From Streptomyces sp. CB02058 (GTDB taxonomy: Bacteria; Actinomycetota; Actinomycetes; Streptomycetales; Streptomycetaceae): 64,000 nucleotides of DNA. Numbering within the stretch: position 1 is the first letter of the stretch; the number at the start of each line of letters is the position of its first letter. The position numbers and the translations under genes were made by a program. The DNA lies in the NCBI RefSeq assembly GCF_001905505.1, contig NZ_LIPG01000002.1, forward strand, positions 992,001 to 1,056,000. Direction: 5' to 3'. The notes under the pieces were generated by a model. That model saw only the letters and a list, made by a program, of their open reading frames with translations, did no database searches and had not been told where the DNA came from. Of this stretch, positions 1 through 9,939 are shown one piece after another.

Positions 1-535
1 CCTCGCGGCGCTGGCCGGCGTTGGACGGCGCGTACTCGGGTCCGTTCAGCCGGGCGTCGAACTCCTCGTCGTGCAGCCGGGGGTCGAAGTCCAGGGAGAG
101 CCCGCCGAGCGCCGGGCGGTCCTCGACCGGGTCGCCCAGGACCCAGACGCCGCTGCGGCCCTCGACCCGGGTGGTCTCCACGCCGAACTCCGCGGCGGTG
201 AGGATCAGCGCGTCCTCCAGGCGGCGGACATGGGCCACCACGTCCACCGGGCGGGGCAGCTTCATGATCGGGTAGCCGACGAGCTGCCCGGGGCCGTGCC
301 AGGTGATCTTCCCGCCGCGGTCCACGTCGATGACGGGGGTCCCGTCCAGCGGGCGTTCGCTGTCGGCGGTGCGCCGCCCCGCCGTGTAGACGGGCGGGTG
401 CTCGAGGAGCAGGCAGGTGTCGGGGACGGTGTCCTCGAACCGGGCGGCGTGCACCTCGCGCTGCTTCTGCCATGCCTCCTGGTAGTCGACCGCTTCCGCG
501 CCGAAGCCCAGACGGTCGAACCGCAGCTCACTCAC
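1..535 (-). CDS. lipB: Octanoyl-[acyl carrier protein]:protein octanoyltransferase LipB (3' part cut by window edge)
   Basis: LipB transfers the octanoyl group from acyl carrier protein to lipoyl domains of 2-oxoacid dehydrogenase E2 and of GcvH; LipA then inserts sulfur. About 178 codons are present and the gene runs off the left edge. The protein starts [12 protein letters not shown] from a GTG. It carries the family core [16 protein letters not shown] and the following [17 protein letters not shown] stretch. The catalytic Cys/Lys region lies outside the window. It is divergent from the regulator at 863. The E2 gene at 10.9-12.6 kb encodes the expected substrate. Identification is firm; the exact GTG (a second one lies 4 bases inside in another frame) is slightly uncertain. 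Confidence 0.95.
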   Translation of the reverse strand, partial: MSELRFDRLGFGAEAVDYQEAWQKQREVHAARFEDTVPDTCLLLEHPPVYTAGRRTADSERPLDGTPVIDVDRGGKITWHGPGQLVGYPIMKLPRPVDVVAHVRRLEDALILTAAEFGVETTRVEGRSGVWVLGDPVEDRPALGGLSLDFDPRLHDEEFDARLNGPEYAPSNAGQRRE

Positions 536-862
536 TCGGGTGCCTCCCTACTCGCGGTGCCGGAGGGCCGGGGAGCCTCCCCGGAGCCACGTCACCTTGC
601 ACTGATATGCGCCCGGAGCCACTGTACGACCGCTCCGGCGAAGCGGGTCCGGCAGGTGGAGTCCGGCCGGTGCGTTCACGGGACCTTCGTCAGCGATCCG
701 CAAATCCTCACACGATCGGATGAACGTGGAGCGAAGGGCGCTGGCGTCGCCGCCGGGGCGGTTAAGTTCGCGCCGTTCCATGACGGGCTCGCCCGCTCCC
801 ACTCGTGGGGGAGCCCGTAAGGGCTGCCCGCCCGGCGCCGAAGGCAGGAGACCTTACAGCTG
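536..862. promoter_or_regulatory. Divergent intergenic region lipB / NsdA-like regulator with nested hairpin
   Basis: This 327-bp gap should hold both promoters. No clear -35/-10 pair stands out. At 783-790 and 811-818 there is a perfect 8-bp inverted repeat (ACGGGCTC / GAGCCCGT) enclosing a smaller CCCA-N4-TGGG stem. It lies 45-80 bp before the regulator start and could be an operator for autoregulation or a leader hairpin. No small ORF is convincing here. Confidence 0.45.
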
Positions 863-2479
863 ATGTCGGAACGACCTCCGCAGCGAACCCCGAACCGGCG
901 GCTCGCCGCCCTCATCGCGGAAGCCGGGTTCTCCCACGCCGGGCTGGCCCGCCGGGTGGACCAGCTCGGTCTCGAACACGGGCTCGATCTGCGATACGAC
1001 AAGACCTCGGTGACCCGCTGGCTGCGCGGCCAGCAGCCCCGGGGCACCACCCCCGCGCTGATCGCCGAGGTCTTCACCAGAAGGCTGGGACGCCGGCTCT
1101 CCGCCCAGGACCTGGGGCTGGACGCGTGCGCGCCCGTCTACGCCGGTCTGGAGTTCGCGGCGACGCCCGCGGAGGCCGTCGACATCGTCAGCGGGCTGTG
1201 GCGCAAGGACTCCGGCAGCCACGCCGAGCTGCGCAAGATCGCCTTCACCCCGGCCGGGCTGGTTGTCCCCAGCCGGGACTGGCTGATCGGGCGGGCCGAC
1301 GAATGGGTCGGCCGGGGCGAACCGCCGGACCGCGCGAGCGGCCTGCCCGCCCCGCGCACACCCGCGGACACTCCAGGGCTCCGGGCGCCGCACGGGCTCC
1401 AGCGGGCCAACGGCTCGCCCGTCCAGCAGGCGCCCGCCGCGCCCGCCGCCGGAGCGGGCTCCCAGGGCGTCAGGGCGGGCGGCACCCGGGGACCGGGCTC
1501 GTCCCGTCCGCCCGCGCCCGCCTCGGCACCGCCCCTGGGCGTCCCGCGCCAGCGGCAGACCGAACGCGGCACCGGCCAGCGCGTCGGCAGCGGCGACGTC
1601 GCCGCCCTGCGCTCGGTGGGCGAGCTCTTCCGCACCCTGGACAACACCTACGGCGGCGGTCACGCCCGGCAGGCCCTCGTCCGTTATCTGGAGCACGAGG
1701 CCGAACCCATGCTCCGCGGCAGCTACAGCGAGGCGATGGGCCGCCGGCTGTTCTCGGCCGCCGCCGATCTCACCCGGCTCGCCGGCTGGACCTCGTACGA
1801 CATCGCCGCGCACGGCCTCGCCCAGCGCTACTTCGTGCAGGCGCTGCGGCTGGCCCAGGCCGCCGCGGACCGGGGGTACGGCGCGTTCGTCCTGATCACG
1901 ATGAGCCGCCAGGCGGTGTATCTGGGGCACGGCAGGGAGGCCGTCCAGCTCGCGCGCGTCGCCCAGCAGGGCATCGGCTCCTCCGCGCCGCCCGTCGTCA
2001 TGGCCCTGCTGCACTCCGTCGAGGCGCGGGGGCACGGGGTGCTCGGCGAGACCAGGGCCTGCGTCGCCGCGCTCGTACGGGCGGAACGCGCCCTGCAGTC
2101 CGCCCGGCCCGGCGACGACGTGCCCTACTGGGCGCGCTACTTCGACGAGGCGCAGCTGGCCGACGAGTTCGGCCACTGCCACCGCGACCTCCAGCAGTAC
2201 CGCGTCGCAGCCCAGCACGCCGAGCGCTCGCTCCAGCTGCGCGCGCCGGTGTACGCCCGGAGCAGGCTGTTCTGCCGGGTGGTGCTCGCCTCCGCGCGGC
2301 TGGGCCTCGGTGAGCTCGACCAGGCGTGCCTGCTGGGCGCCGAGGCGGCCCAGCAGGCGGCCGAGATGCGGTCGGTGCGGGCGACCGAGTACGTACGCGA
2401 CTTCGAGCGCCGCCTGGAGCCGTACAGGGACGCCACCGCCGTGCGGGGATACCGCGACCGGGTGGCCGCGCTGGGCTGA
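863..2479 (+). CDS. NsdA-like HTH/TPR regulatory protein
   Basis: This 538-aa protein resembles the NsdA family, described in S. coelicolor as a negative regulator of differentiation and antibiotic production. The first ~85 residues look like an XRE-type helix-turn-helix (AALIAEAGFSHAGLARRVDQ ... TSVTRWLRGQQPRG). A poorly conserved Pro/Ala/Gly linker follows (about 155-235). The C-terminal half is alpha-helical and TPR-like (LAQRYFVQALRLAQAAADRGYGA ..., ending in repeated helices). A GGAG Shine-Dalgarno sequence precedes the ATG. Target genes cannot be read from the sequence. Placement next to lipB is conserved as I recall it. Family assignment is by pattern memory. Confidence 0.75.
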   Translation: MSERPPQRTPNRRLAALIAEAGFSHAGLARRVDQLGLEHGLDLRYDKTSVTRWLRGQQPRGTTPALIAEVFTRRLGRRLSAQDLGLDACAPVYAGLEFAATPAEAVDIVSGLWRKDSGSHAELRKIAFTPAGLVVPSRDWLIGRADEWVGRGEPPDRASGLPAPRTPADTPGLRAPHGLQRANGSPVQQAPAAPAAGAGSQGVRAGGTRGPGSSRPPAPASAPPLGVPRQRQTERGTGQRVGSGDVAALRSVGELFRTLDNTYGGGHARQALVRYLEHEAEPMLRGSYSEAMGRRLFSAAADLTRLAGWTSYDIAAHGLAQRYFVQALRLAQAAADRGYGAFVLITMSRQAVYLGHGREAVQLARVAQQGIGSSAPPVVMALLHSVEARGHGVLGETRACVAALVRAERALQSARPGDDVPYWARYFDEAQLADEFGHCHRDLQQYRVAAQHAERSLQLRAPVYARSRLFCRVVLASARLGLGELDQACLLGAEAAQQAAEMRSVRATEYVRDFERRLEPYRDATAVRGYRDRVAALG

Positions 2480-2485
2480 ACCCCC

Positions 2486-3799
2486 CTATGCCGCGACGTG
2501 CAGCACGGGCCCGTCGCCGTGCCGCGGTCCCACCCCCAGGTCGTCGAGGATCGCCGAGGCCGCGCGCCTGCCGGAGCGCAGGGCCCCCTGGACCGTGCTG
2601 GTGTCGCGGTGGTCGCCGCAGACGTACAGCCCGGCGAGCAGCCGGACCGGCCGGCGCGGATCGTGCGGCGGCGGCATCGTGGGGACGGCCTCCGGGTCCT
2701 GATGCGCCGCCAGCAGCTCCCAGTCGTGCGTGGATGTGCCGTACAGCGCGGCGAGGTGGGAGCGGACCGTGCGGTCGAGGTCCGGCGGTGGCGGGCCGAG
2801 CACCGTGGAGGTGATCAGGGTCCGCCCGGCCGGGGCCCGCGAGGGATCGACCTCGCTCATCACGGCCGTGTGCGAGACCGGCCCCGAACGGTCCGCGTCC
2901 AGCAGCAGCCGGGCCCCCGTCGGCGGGGCCTGGGGAGCCGTGTGGTGCAGCACGGTCACCGGCTGGAACGCGGGCATGCGCAGCCCCGGCAGCAGCTCGG
3001 CGGCGGCCCCCGCCCCGGTCGCCAGCAGCAGCGACCGGCACCCGAGCTCGCCGTGCTCCTTGGTGCGTACGGACGTGATGTCGGCTGCGGTCACATGGAC
3101 CCCGGTGCGCACGGTGCCGGGCGGCAGCGAGGCCGCCAGGAGCCCCGGCAGCGTCGCGGAGCCGCCCGAGGGCACACAGAGCCGGCCGCGTGCGTAGTCG
3201 CGCAGGGTGAGCTCGGCGACGCGGCTCGACGTGTCGAGCCCGGGGTCCGCGAGCAGCGCCGAGAGCAGCGGGTGCACGAATCCGCCGACGCTCCTGGGGG
3301 AGAGGCCGCGCGCGGACAGGGCGGTGAGCGCGGGTCCGTCGGGACGCGACGCGATGCGGGACTCCGGGACGGCCGCGAGCCGGGCCAGCCAGGCGCCGAG
3401 TCTGGCCTGTTCGATCGCCCCGCCCAGGGGCGCGCGAGGGGCGCTCGATCGGGAGCGTACGGCTCGAAGTGCGCCCCGCGCGCTCCGTACGTCCCCAGCG
3501 CGGAACTGCCGCCCCCCGCTGTGTACGAGCACCCCGGGGGCGAAGTCCCGCAGGACCAGGCCCTCCAGACCCGGGGTGGTGTCCAGCTCCGGATACGCGG
3601 AACTGAGCAGCGGGCCCAGATGATCGAGCCGGAAACCGTCCACCTCGTGGGTGGCCATCCGGCCGCCCACATGCGGGGCGGCCTCCAGGACGCTGACGTT
3701 CAGTCCCGCGTCGATGAGCTGGTGGGCGGCCGACAGGCCGGCGACCCCGGCCCCGATGACGACCACATCCGCGTGGTCTGCTGTGTGTGCCGTGAGCAC
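2486..3799 (-). CDS. FAD-dependent oxidoreductase, amine oxidase / protoporphyrinogen-oxidase-like fold
   Basis: A 437-aa flavoprotein. The N-terminus has the dinucleotide-binding motif VVIGAGVAGLSAAHQLIDAG followed by the second FAD motif VGGRMAT about 25 residues later, typical of the amine oxidase/phytoene desaturase superfamily. A C-terminal FAD-contact segment reads LYVCGDHRDTSTVQGAL. The substrate is unknown. I chose the GTG at 3799, preceded by GGGGAGGGGC, over an in-frame start 48 bases upstream. It converges tail to tail with the NsdA-like gene, with 6 bp between stops. No signal peptide is seen, so it is probably cytosolic. Confidence 0.85.
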   Translation of the reverse strand: MLTAHTADHADVVVIGAGVAGLSAAHQLIDAGLNVSVLEAAPHVGGRMATHEVDGFRLDHLGPLLSSAYPELDTTPGLEGLVLRDFAPGVLVHSGGRQFRAGDVRSARGALRAVRSRSSAPRAPLGGAIEQARLGAWLARLAAVPESRIASRPDGPALTALSARGLSPRSVGGFVHPLLSALLADPGLDTSSRVAELTLRDYARGRLCVPSGGSATLPGLLAASLPPGTVRTGVHVTAADITSVRTKEHGELGCRSLLLATGAGAAAELLPGLRMPAFQPVTVLHHTAPQAPPTGARLLLDADRSGPVSHTAVMSEVDPSRAPAGRTLITSTVLGPPPPDLDRTVRSHLAALYGTSTHDWELLAAHQDPEAVPTMPPPHDPRRPVRLLAGLYVCGDHRDTSTVQGALRSGRRAASAILDDLGVGPRHGDGPVLHVAA

Positions 3800-4004
3800 G
3801 TGCCCCTCCCCGAGTCGGTGCGACTGGTGGGGAGCTATTGCCCCCAACAGGCCCCCGGAATGCCCGAGTTCGGGTCGAGGCTAGGTCTTCGGCCGAGTCC
3901 CGCGCAGTCGCACGCACCCAGGGCACCGGAGCACGGGGTCGCACGGCGGCCCGGCGCGGGGGCCGGGCGGGCGCTCGCGGCCTTTGCCGCGCGGACGGCC
4001 GGCG

Positions 4005-4904
4005 TCAGCGCAGCGCGGCGCGGATGGCGTCGTCGATGCCGGGGAAGGCGAACGCGAAGCCCGACTCCATGAGCCGGCCCGGCAGCACCCGCTGGCTGCC
4101 GAGCACGTCCCCGGCGAACTCCCCGAGCGCGATCCGCAGTGCGGGCGCCGGGGCGGTGAACAGCGTCGGGCGCCGCAGCACCCGGCCCATCGCGGCCGTC
4201 ACCTGCGCGTTGGTGGCGGGGGAGGGGCCGGTGAGATTCACCGGCCCGGACAGGGTCTCGGTGTCCAGGATGTGGCGCAGCGCCGCGATGTGGTCGTGCA
4301 GCGCGATGAAGCTCCAGTACTGCCGGCCGTCCCCGATGCGTCCGCCGAGCCCGGCCTTGAAGAGCGGGAAGAGCCGTCCCCATGCCCCGCCCTTGCGGGA
4401 GACCACCAGACCGGTGCGGGCGTGGACGGTCCGGACGCCCGCCTCCTCGGCGGGAGCCGTGGCCTCCTCCCACTCCACGCACACCGATGGCAGGAAACCG
4501 TCGCCGGGCGGCGCGCTCTCGTCGACCGCGCGGTCCCCGGTGTCCCCGTAGAAGCCGACGGCGGACCCGGCCAGGAACACCTTCGGCGGGGTGTCCAGGG
4601 AGGCCACGGCCTCGGCGACGGCCGCCGTGCCCAGCACCCGGCTGTCGCGGATCTCCCGCTTGTACTCCTCGGTCCAGCGGTGGTCCCCGACGCCCGCCCC
4701 CGCGAGGTGCACGACCGCGTCGCAGCCGACCAGGCCCGCCACGTCGACGTACTGACGCTTCGGGTCCCACTCCACCTCGTCCCCGGTGGAGGCCGGGCGG
4801 CGCACGAGGCGCACCACCTCGTGCCCGTCGGCTCGCAGCGAGCGCACCAGCGCTGCTCCGATGAGTCCGGTCGATCCGGTGACGGCGATACGGGAACGCA
4901 GCAT
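4005..4904 (-). CDS. TIGR01777-family epimerase (SDR superfamily, YfcH/Rv2216-like)
   Basis: A 299-aa extended short-chain dehydrogenase-like protein. It starts MLRSRIAVTGSTGLIGAAL, a Rossmann TGxxGxxG motif, and has VVHLAGAGVGDHRWTEEYK, typical of the TIGR01777 family. The C-terminus (VLPGRLMESGFAFAFPGIDDAIRAAL) matches the family's DUF1731-type tail. The reaction is not known for this family. Its homologue in M. tuberculosis (Rv2216, from memory) also sits beside lipB, so linkage to lipoylation genes is conserved. The ATG at 4904 is preferred; another in-frame ATG lies 9 bases upstream. It is divergent from the acetyltransferase gene. Confidence 0.88.
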   Translation of the reverse strand: MLRSRIAVTGSTGLIGAALVRSLRADGHEVVRLVRRPASTGDEVEWDPKRQYVDVAGLVGCDAVVHLAGAGVGDHRWTEEYKREIRDSRVLGTAAVAEAVASLDTPPKVFLAGSAVGFYGDTGDRAVDESAPPGDGFLPSVCVEWEEATAPAEEAGVRTVHARTGLVVSRKGGAWGRLFPLFKAGLGGRIGDGRQYWSFIALHDHIAALRHILDTETLSGPVNLTGPSPATNAQVTAAMGRVLRRPTLFTAPAPALRIALGEFAGDVLGSQRVLPGRLMESGFAFAFPGIDDAIRAALR

Positions 4905-4965
4905 GGCGACCATCCTGCCCCATGTGCCCCCGGCCACACGGGACACGCGTGACACAGTGGCGCGC

Positions 4966-5493
4966 ATGTCCGCGCCACAGATCCGCTCCCTCCGCCCCGT
5001 CCGCCCCGCCGTGCCGGAGGACGAACACGGGCTGGGCGAGCTCGACCGGGCCACCTGGTCGACTCTCCACTCCGTGCAGCCGAGGCCGGTGCCGCCCTAC
5101 GAGCCCTTCTTCGACGCGCGGCACCGGCCGGAGGAGTTCCTGCTGGCCGAGGCCGACACCGGCCCCGGCGGGCCGCGCGTCGCCGGATACATACGGCTCG
5201 CCAGGCCGACCCCGCTCGCCTGCAACGCGCACGTACGCCAGATACAGGGGCTGGCCGTCGCCGAGTGGGCGCGCCGCCACGGGATCGCCCGTGCGCTGCT
5301 GCGCGCCGCGTACGCCGAGGCGCGCGGCCAGGGCGCGGCGCGGCTCACGCTGCGGGTGCTGGGGCACAACACCCCCGCGCGGGCGCTCTACGCGGCGGAG
5401 GGCTTCACCGTCGAGGGCGTGCTGCCCGGGGAGTTCTTCCTCGGCGGACGGTACGTCGACGACGTACTGATGGGCCGTTCGCTGACGGACTGA
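4966..5493 (+). CDS. GNAT-family N-acetyltransferase
   Basis: A 175-aa protein with a GNAT fold. The acetyl-CoA binding loop is QGLAVAEWARRHGIARALLRAAYAEA (motif A, R-x-x-G-x-A variant). It is followed by LTLRVLGHNTPARALYAAEGFTVEG, the usual motif-B alpha4/beta7 segment, and a C-terminal VDDVLMGRSL strand. The acceptor is unknown and could be a protein N-terminus, an amino acid or a drug. Its start is 61 bp from the divergent epimerase gene. GTG 4957 is an alternative start three codons upstream. It is convergent with the DUF4240 gene. Confidence 0.85.
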   Translation: MSAPQIRSLRPVRPAVPEDEHGLGELDRATWSTLHSVQPRPVPPYEPFFDARHRPEEFLLAEADTGPGGPRVAGYIRLARPTPLACNAHVRQIQGLAVAEWARRHGIARALLRAAYAEARGQGAARLTLRVLGHNTPARALYAAEGFTVEGVLPGEFFLGGRYVDDVLMGRSLTD

Positions 5494-5512
5494 GCGCGGG
5501 GGCGTGCGGTTC

Positions 5513-5531
5513 GCCCGGCGTCAGGCCGGGC
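5513..5531. terminator. Short GC hairpin between convergent genes
   Basis: GCCCGGC (5513-5519) and GCCGGGC (5525-5531) form a 7-bp stem with a 5-base loop. It overlaps the stop codon of the leftward DUF4240 gene and follows the GNAT gene. It is a possible weak bidirectional terminator without a U tract. Confidence 0.4.
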
Positions 5532-6042
5532 CGAAGCGCTCCCGGAGCGCGGGGAACCGCTCGGCCAGCACGGACTGGTCGTCGAGGGAGAAGGGTGTGC
5601 CCGCGGGTTCCGTGGCCTGCGGCGGCAGCCCCAGGTCGGGGGCGACCACCCCCGTGAGCTGCTCGTACGCCTCGTCGGCCGCGTAGCCGAGTTCCTCGCC
5701 GTCCCCGTCCAGCTCCTCGTCGAAGTCGTCCAGGAGCTCGGCGAGTGCGTCCGGATCGTGCACCGCGCCCTCGAAGACCTCCCGGCCCTGCCCGATCAGC
5801 CAGCAGCGGAAGTAGTCGAACGCGTCGTCGCTCGCCCCGCCCAGCAGCACGGCCGCCGCGCCCCACAGGTCCCAGTGGTACGCGCGGTTGTAGCGGGCCT
5901 CGAAATGCCGGGCGAAGTCCAGCACGGAGTCGGGATCGAGCCGCACCAGCCGCTCCACGAGCAGATCGGCGTGGTCCTCGGGGTCGCCGTCGGCGGCCTC
6001 GCGGGTGCTGTCGATGATCTCCCAGAACTCCGTCTCGTCCAT
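5521..6042 (-). CDS. DUF4240 domain protein
   Basis: A 173-aa acidic protein starting MDETEFWEIIDSTRE. The layout is the one I associate with DUF4240: an FWEIID start, then ARHFEARYNRAYHWDLWGAA and DAFDYFRCWLIGQGREVFEGA segments with many aromatic and acidic residues. These proteins are often found in bacterial immunity or toxin-neighbour contexts, but no toxin gene is visible here. There is no signal peptide. The start ATG at 6042 was chosen because the family begins with this motif; upstream codons are Pro/Ala-rich and unconserved. Function unknown. Confidence 0.8.
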   Translation of the reverse strand: MDETEFWEIIDSTREAADGDPEDHADLLVERLVRLDPDSVLDFARHFEARYNRAYHWDLWGAAAVLLGGASDDAFDYFRCWLIGQGREVFEGAVHDPDALAELLDDFDEELDGDGEELGYAADEAYEQLTGVVAPDLGLPPQATEPAGTPFSLDDQSVLAERFPALRERFGPA

Positions 6043-6125
6043 CACTGGTCCAGCATCTGCCCCGGCGGGGGGCCACGCACGCCCAGACACCGAAATGAAG
6101 CCTTCGGCGTCACTTCCGCGCCACT

Positions 6126-7091
6126 TCAGTGATAGAGCTCGCGCAGCCGTTCGGCGGTATCGGCAAAGCGTTCGCGCAGGGAGGCGGGGGCGAGGACCTC
6201 CACCTCCGGTCCGAGCGCGAGCAGCTGGCCGTACGCCACCTCCTCGGACTCGACCGGAAGCACCACCGTGCGCAGCCCGTCCGCGTCCGGACCGGGGCCC
6301 GCGGCCAGCGCCTCGTCGGCCGCGGCCCTGTCCACGGTGTGCGGCAGCCGCCGTGCACCCGCCTCCGACAGCCGTACGGTCACCTCCGTGCGCAGGATCG
6401 AACGGGCGAACTGCTCGGCCCGCTCCTCCCAGAAGCGCGGCAGGTCGAAGTCCTCGTCCCGTACGAAGCGGGTCTCCGAGGCTGCGACGGCGGTGAACCG
6501 GTCGATCCGGTACACCCGGAAGTCGTTCCCGGCCCGGGCGCAGAGGTACCAGACCCCGGCCTTCAGCACGAGGCCGTACGGGAGCAGCTGCCGCTCCACC
6601 TCGCCCGACGGCCCCCGATAGCGGGCCCGGACCGGCCGGTCGTCCCAGACGGCCTCAGCGACGGCCGGCAGCAGCTCGGGGGTGACCGGCTCCTGGTACC
6701 AGCCGGGGGCGTCCAGATGGAAGCGCTGGGCCACCGTGTGCGAGGCGTCCCGGAGCGAGGGGAGCAGAGCCGCCGAGACCTTCAGCCGGGCGGCCGAAGC
6801 GGCGTCGTCGAGCCCCATCTCGCGCAGCGCGGACGGCAGCCCGGACAGGAACAGGGCCTCGGCCTCATGACGCGCCAGCCCGGTGAGCCGGGTGCGGTAG
6901 CCGCCCACGAGCCGGTAGCCGCCCGCCCTGCCGCGCTCCGCGTACACCGGCACGCCCGCCTCGGAGAGCGCCTGGGCGTCCCGGGTCACGGTGCGCTCCG
7001 ACACCTCCAGCTCCCCCGCCAGCTCGGCGGCGGTCATGGAGGGGCGGGACTGCAGGAGCAGCACCATCTTGATGAGCCGGGCAGCGCGCAT
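6126..7091 (-). CDS. WYL-domain transcriptional regulator (YafY/DeoR-type HTH)
   Basis: A 321-aa DNA-binding protein. The N-terminal HTH reads LIKMVLLLQSRPSMTAAELA with the recognition helix SERTVTRDAQALSEAG. A WYL domain occupies roughly 140-220, with VWYLCARAGNDFRVYRIDRF, and a WCX-like C-terminal extension follows. WYL proteins sense ligands, often nucleic-acid or nucleotide species. It starts just before the aceE terminator on the same strand, so it is probably transcribed separately. The start may be ATG 7091 (preferred, GGGG upstream) or ATG 7100. Regulon unknown. Confidence 0.88.
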   Translation of the reverse strand: MRAARLIKMVLLLQSRPSMTAAELAGELEVSERTVTRDAQALSEAGVPVYAERGRAGGYRLVGGYRTRLTGLARHEAEALFLSGLPSALREMGLDDAASAARLKVSAALLPSLRDASHTVAQRFHLDAPGWYQEPVTPELLPAVAEAVWDDRPVRARYRGPSGEVERQLLPYGLVLKAGVWYLCARAGNDFRVYRIDRFTAVAASETRFVRDEDFDLPRFWEERAEQFARSILRTEVTVRLSEAGARRLPHTVDRAAADEALAAGPGPDADGLRTVVLPVESEEVAYGQLLALGPEVEVLAPASLRERFADTAERLRELYH

Positions 7092-7123
7092 GGACCCCAT
7101 TGTGGGGGCGCGCCCGGGGACGA

Positions 7124-7166
7124 CGGCGGGGCGGGTACCGGGGCAGCCCCGGTACCCGCCCCGCCG
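7124..7166 (-). terminator. aceE terminator hairpin
   Basis: A 20-bp perfect stem (7124-7143 pairs with 7147-7166) with a 3-base loop lies 7 bp after the aceE stop codon. There is no U tract, as is usual for Streptomyces terminators. Confidence 0.85.
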
Positions 7167-7172
7167 GGCACG

Positions 7173-9842
7173 TCACATGCCGTACTTCTCCCGGGCCTCC
7201 TTGACCTTGGAGGCCGGGATCTCGCCACGGCGGGCCAGCTGGGCCAGCGCCGCGACCGCGACCGACTCGGCGTCGACGCCGAAGTGGCGGCGGGCGCCCT
7301 CGCGGGTGTCGGAGAGGCCGAAGCCGTCCGTGCCCAGCGAGGACCAGTCCTGCTCCACCCACTGGCTGATCTGGTCCGGGACCGCACGCATCCAGTCGCT
7401 GACCGCGAGGACCGGGCCGGGCGCGCCGGAGAGCGCCTGCGTCACGTACGGCACGCGCTCCTCACCGCGGAGCAGCGCCTCGTCGGACTCCAGCGCGTCG
7501 CGGCGCAGCTCGCCCCACGAGGTGGCGGACCAGACGTCGGCCGTGACACCCCAGTCGGCGGCCAGCAGCTCCTGGGCCCTGAGCGCCCAGTGGATCGCCG
7601 TGCCCGAACCGATCAGCTGGAGGCGCGGGGCGTCCGCGGACGCCGGCGTGCCCTCCTTGAAGCGGTACAGGCCCTTGACGATGCCCTCCTCGACGCCCTC
7701 GGGCATCGCGGGCTGCTGCTTCGGCTCGTTGTAGACCGTCAGGTAGTAGAAGACGTCCTCGGCGTCCGGGCCGTACATCCGGCGCAGACCGTCCTTGACG
7801 ATCACCGCGATCTCGTACGCGAACGCCGGGTCGTAGTTGAGCGACGCCGGGTTCGTGGACGCGATCAGGTGCGAGTGGCCGTCCGCGTGCTGGAGGCCCT
7901 CACCCGTCAGCGTCGTACGGCCCGCCGTGGCGCCGACGATGAAGCCCTTGCCGAGCTGGTCGGCGAGCTGCCACATCTGGTCGCCGGTCCGCTGCCAGCC
8001 GAACATCGAGTAGAAGATGTAGAAGGGGATCATCGTCTCGCCGTGCGTCGCGTACGACGTGGCGGCGGCGATGAAGTCGGCCATGGCGCCGGCCTCGGTG
8101 ATCCCCTCGTTGAGGATCTGGCCGTCCTTGGCCTCCTTGTAGTACATCAGCTGGTCGCGGTCGACCGGCTCGTACGTCTGGCCGAGCGGCGAGTAGATGC
8201 CGGCCGAGGGGAACAGCGACTCCATACCGAAGGTACGGGCCTCGTCGGGGACGATCGGAACCCAGCGCCTGCCGGTCTCCTTGTCCCGCATCAGGTCCTT
8301 CACCAGGCGTACGAACGCCATGGTGGTCGCCATCTCCTGCTTGCCGGAGCCCTTGTACAGGGCCTTGAAGGCACGCTCCTCGGGCTCGGGCAGCGCCACC
8401 GCGTGCACCCGGCGGGCGGGGGCCGGACCACCGAGGGCGGCACGGCGCTCCTGGAGGTAACGGACCTCGGGGGAGTCGGCGCCGGGGTGGCCGTAGGGGA
8501 CGAGACCGTCCTCGAAGGCGCTGTCGGGGATCGGGAGGCCGAGCAGCTCGCGCATGCCCTTGAACTCGTCGATCGACAGCTTCTTCATCTGGTGGTTGGC
8601 GTTCTTGGACTCGAAGCCCTTGCCGAGCGTGTAGCCCTTGACCGTCTGGGCCAGGATCACGGTCGGCGCGCCCTTGTGCTCGACGGCCGCGCGGTAGGCC
8701 GCGTACACCTTGCGGGCCTCGTGGCCGCCGCGGGAGCTGTAGAAACACTCGGCGATCTTCGCGTCGCTGAGGAGTTTCGCGAGCTCGGCGAGGGCGGGCT
8801 CGGCGCCGAAGAAGTGCTCACGGATGTAGGCCACGTCGCGCGTCGCGTACGTCTGGAACTGCGCGTCCGGGACCTCGCGGAGCCGGCGGATCAGCGCGCC
8901 GGTGGTGTCCAGCTGGAACAGCTCGTCCCAGGCGTTGCCCCAGAGCGTCTTGATGACGTTCCAGCCGGCGCCGCGGAAGGCGCCTTCCAGCTCCTGGACC
9001 ACGCGGAAGTTGGCGCGGACCGGGCCGTCGAGGCGCTGCAGGTTGCAGTTGATGACGAAGGTCAGGTTGTCGAGCTGCTCACGGGCCGCGAGGGCGAGGG
9101 CCGCGGTCGACTCGGGCTCGTCCATCTCGCCGTCGCCCAGGAAGGCCCAGACGTGCGAGTTCGACGTGTCCTTGATGTTGCGGTTCGCGAGATAACGGTT
9201 GAAGCGCGCCTGGTAGATCGCCGAGAGCGGGCCGAGGCCCATCGACACCGTGGGGAACTCCCACAGCCAGGGCAGCCGCCGCGGGTGCGGGTAGGACGGC
9301 AGGCCGTCCCCGCCCGACTCCTGGCGGAAGTTGTCGAGCTGCTGCTCGCTGATGCGGCCGTCGAGGAAGGCGCGGGCGTAGATGCCGGGCGAGGCGTGGC
9401 CCTGGATGTAGAGCTGGTCGCCGGAGCCGTCACCTTCCTTGCCGCGGAAGAAGTGGTTGAAGCCGGTCTCGTAGAGCCACGCGGCGGAGGCGAAGGTGGC
9501 GATGTGCCCGCCGACGCCGTACCGGGCTCCCCGGGTGACCATCGCGGCCGCGTTCCAGCGGTTCCACGCGGTGATCTTCGATTCCATCTCCAGGTCGCCG
9601 TCGAACGCGGGCTCGGCGGACGTCGGGATGGTGTTGACGTAATCGGTCTCCAGCAGCTTGGGCAGCGCGATACCGGCGCCCTCCGCGTGCTGGAGCGAAC
9701 GCCGCATCAGGTACGCGGCGCGGTGCGGGCCCGCGGCCTTGGTGACGGCGTCCAGGGAGGCCGCCCACTCGGCGGTCTCCTCGGGGTCGCGGTCCGGGAG
9801 CTGGTCGAGCTCGCTCGGAAGCTTTGCTACGGGGTCGGTCAT
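7173..9842 (-). CDS. aceE: Pyruvate dehydrogenase E1 component, homodimeric type
   Basis: An 889-aa thiamine-diphosphate enzyme that decarboxylates pyruvate and transfers acetyl groups to the lipoyl E2. It begins [19 protein letters not shown]. The ThDP motif is visible as [19 protein letters not shown] ... [19 protein letters not shown] (GDGx~27NCN). The length fits the homodimeric AceE family. GGAAGG precedes the ATG. Transcription is leftward and ends at a strong hairpin. The upstream 270 bp is promoter DNA with a 15-bp perfect palindrome at 9940-9954, and the next gene upstream encodes a GntR regulator. E2 and E3 genes follow on the same strand but behind their own terminator. Confidence 0.97.
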   Translation of the reverse strand: MTDPVAKLPSELDQLPDRDPEETAEWAASLDAVTKAAGPHRAAYLMRRSLQHAEGAGIALPKLLETDYVNTIPTSAEPAFDGDLEMESKITAWNRWNAAAMVTRGARYGVGGHIATFASAAWLYETGFNHFFRGKEGDGSGDQLYIQGHASPGIYARAFLDGRISEQQLDNFRQESGGDGLPSYPHPRRLPWLWEFPTVSMGLGPLSAIYQARFNRYLANRNIKDTSNSHVWAFLGDGEMDEPESTAALALAAREQLDNLTFVINCNLQRLDGPVRANFRVVQELEGAFRGAGWNVIKTLWGNAWDELFQLDTTGALIRRLREVPDAQFQTYATRDVAYIREHFFGAEPALAELAKLLSDAKIAECFYSSRGGHEARKVYAAYRAAVEHKGAPTVILAQTVKGYTLGKGFESKNANHQMKKLSIDEFKGMRELLGLPIPDSAFEDGLVPYGHPGADSPEVRYLQERRAALGGPAPARRVHAVALPEPEERAFKALYKGSGKQEMATTMAFVRLVKDLMRDKETGRRWVPIVPDEARTFGMESLFPSAGIYSPLGQTYEPVDRDQLMYYKEAKDGQILNEGITEAGAMADFIAAATSYATHGETMIPFYIFYSMFGWQRTGDQMWQLADQLGKGFIVGATAGRTTLTGEGLQHADGHSHLIASTNPASLNYDPAFAYEIAVIVKDGLRRMYGPDAEDVFYYLTVYNEPKQQPAMPEGVEEGIVKGLYRFKEGTPASADAPRLQLIGSGTAIHWALRAQELLAADWGVTADVWSATSWGELRRDALESDEALLRGEERVPYVTQALSGAPGPVLAVSDWMRAVPDQISQWVEQDWSSLGTDGFGLSDTREGARRHFGVDAESVAVAALAQLARRGEIPASKVKEAREKYGM

Positions 9843-9939
9843 GATCGCCGCCTTCCGGAGTGGGAGGGGGTGGAGAAGGCCCTGACTGGCAGGACAGGGC
9901 GATCGGGCCGGTGGGCCCGCGAATGAACTGTAAGTCGCC

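Noticed and set aside
6129..9926. A very long open frame (over 1,260 codons) on the + strand opposite the WYL and aceE genes
   Set aside because: It is the antisense shadow of high-GC coding DNA: rich in Arg/Gly/Leu/Val without domains, while aceE on the other strand is unmistakable.
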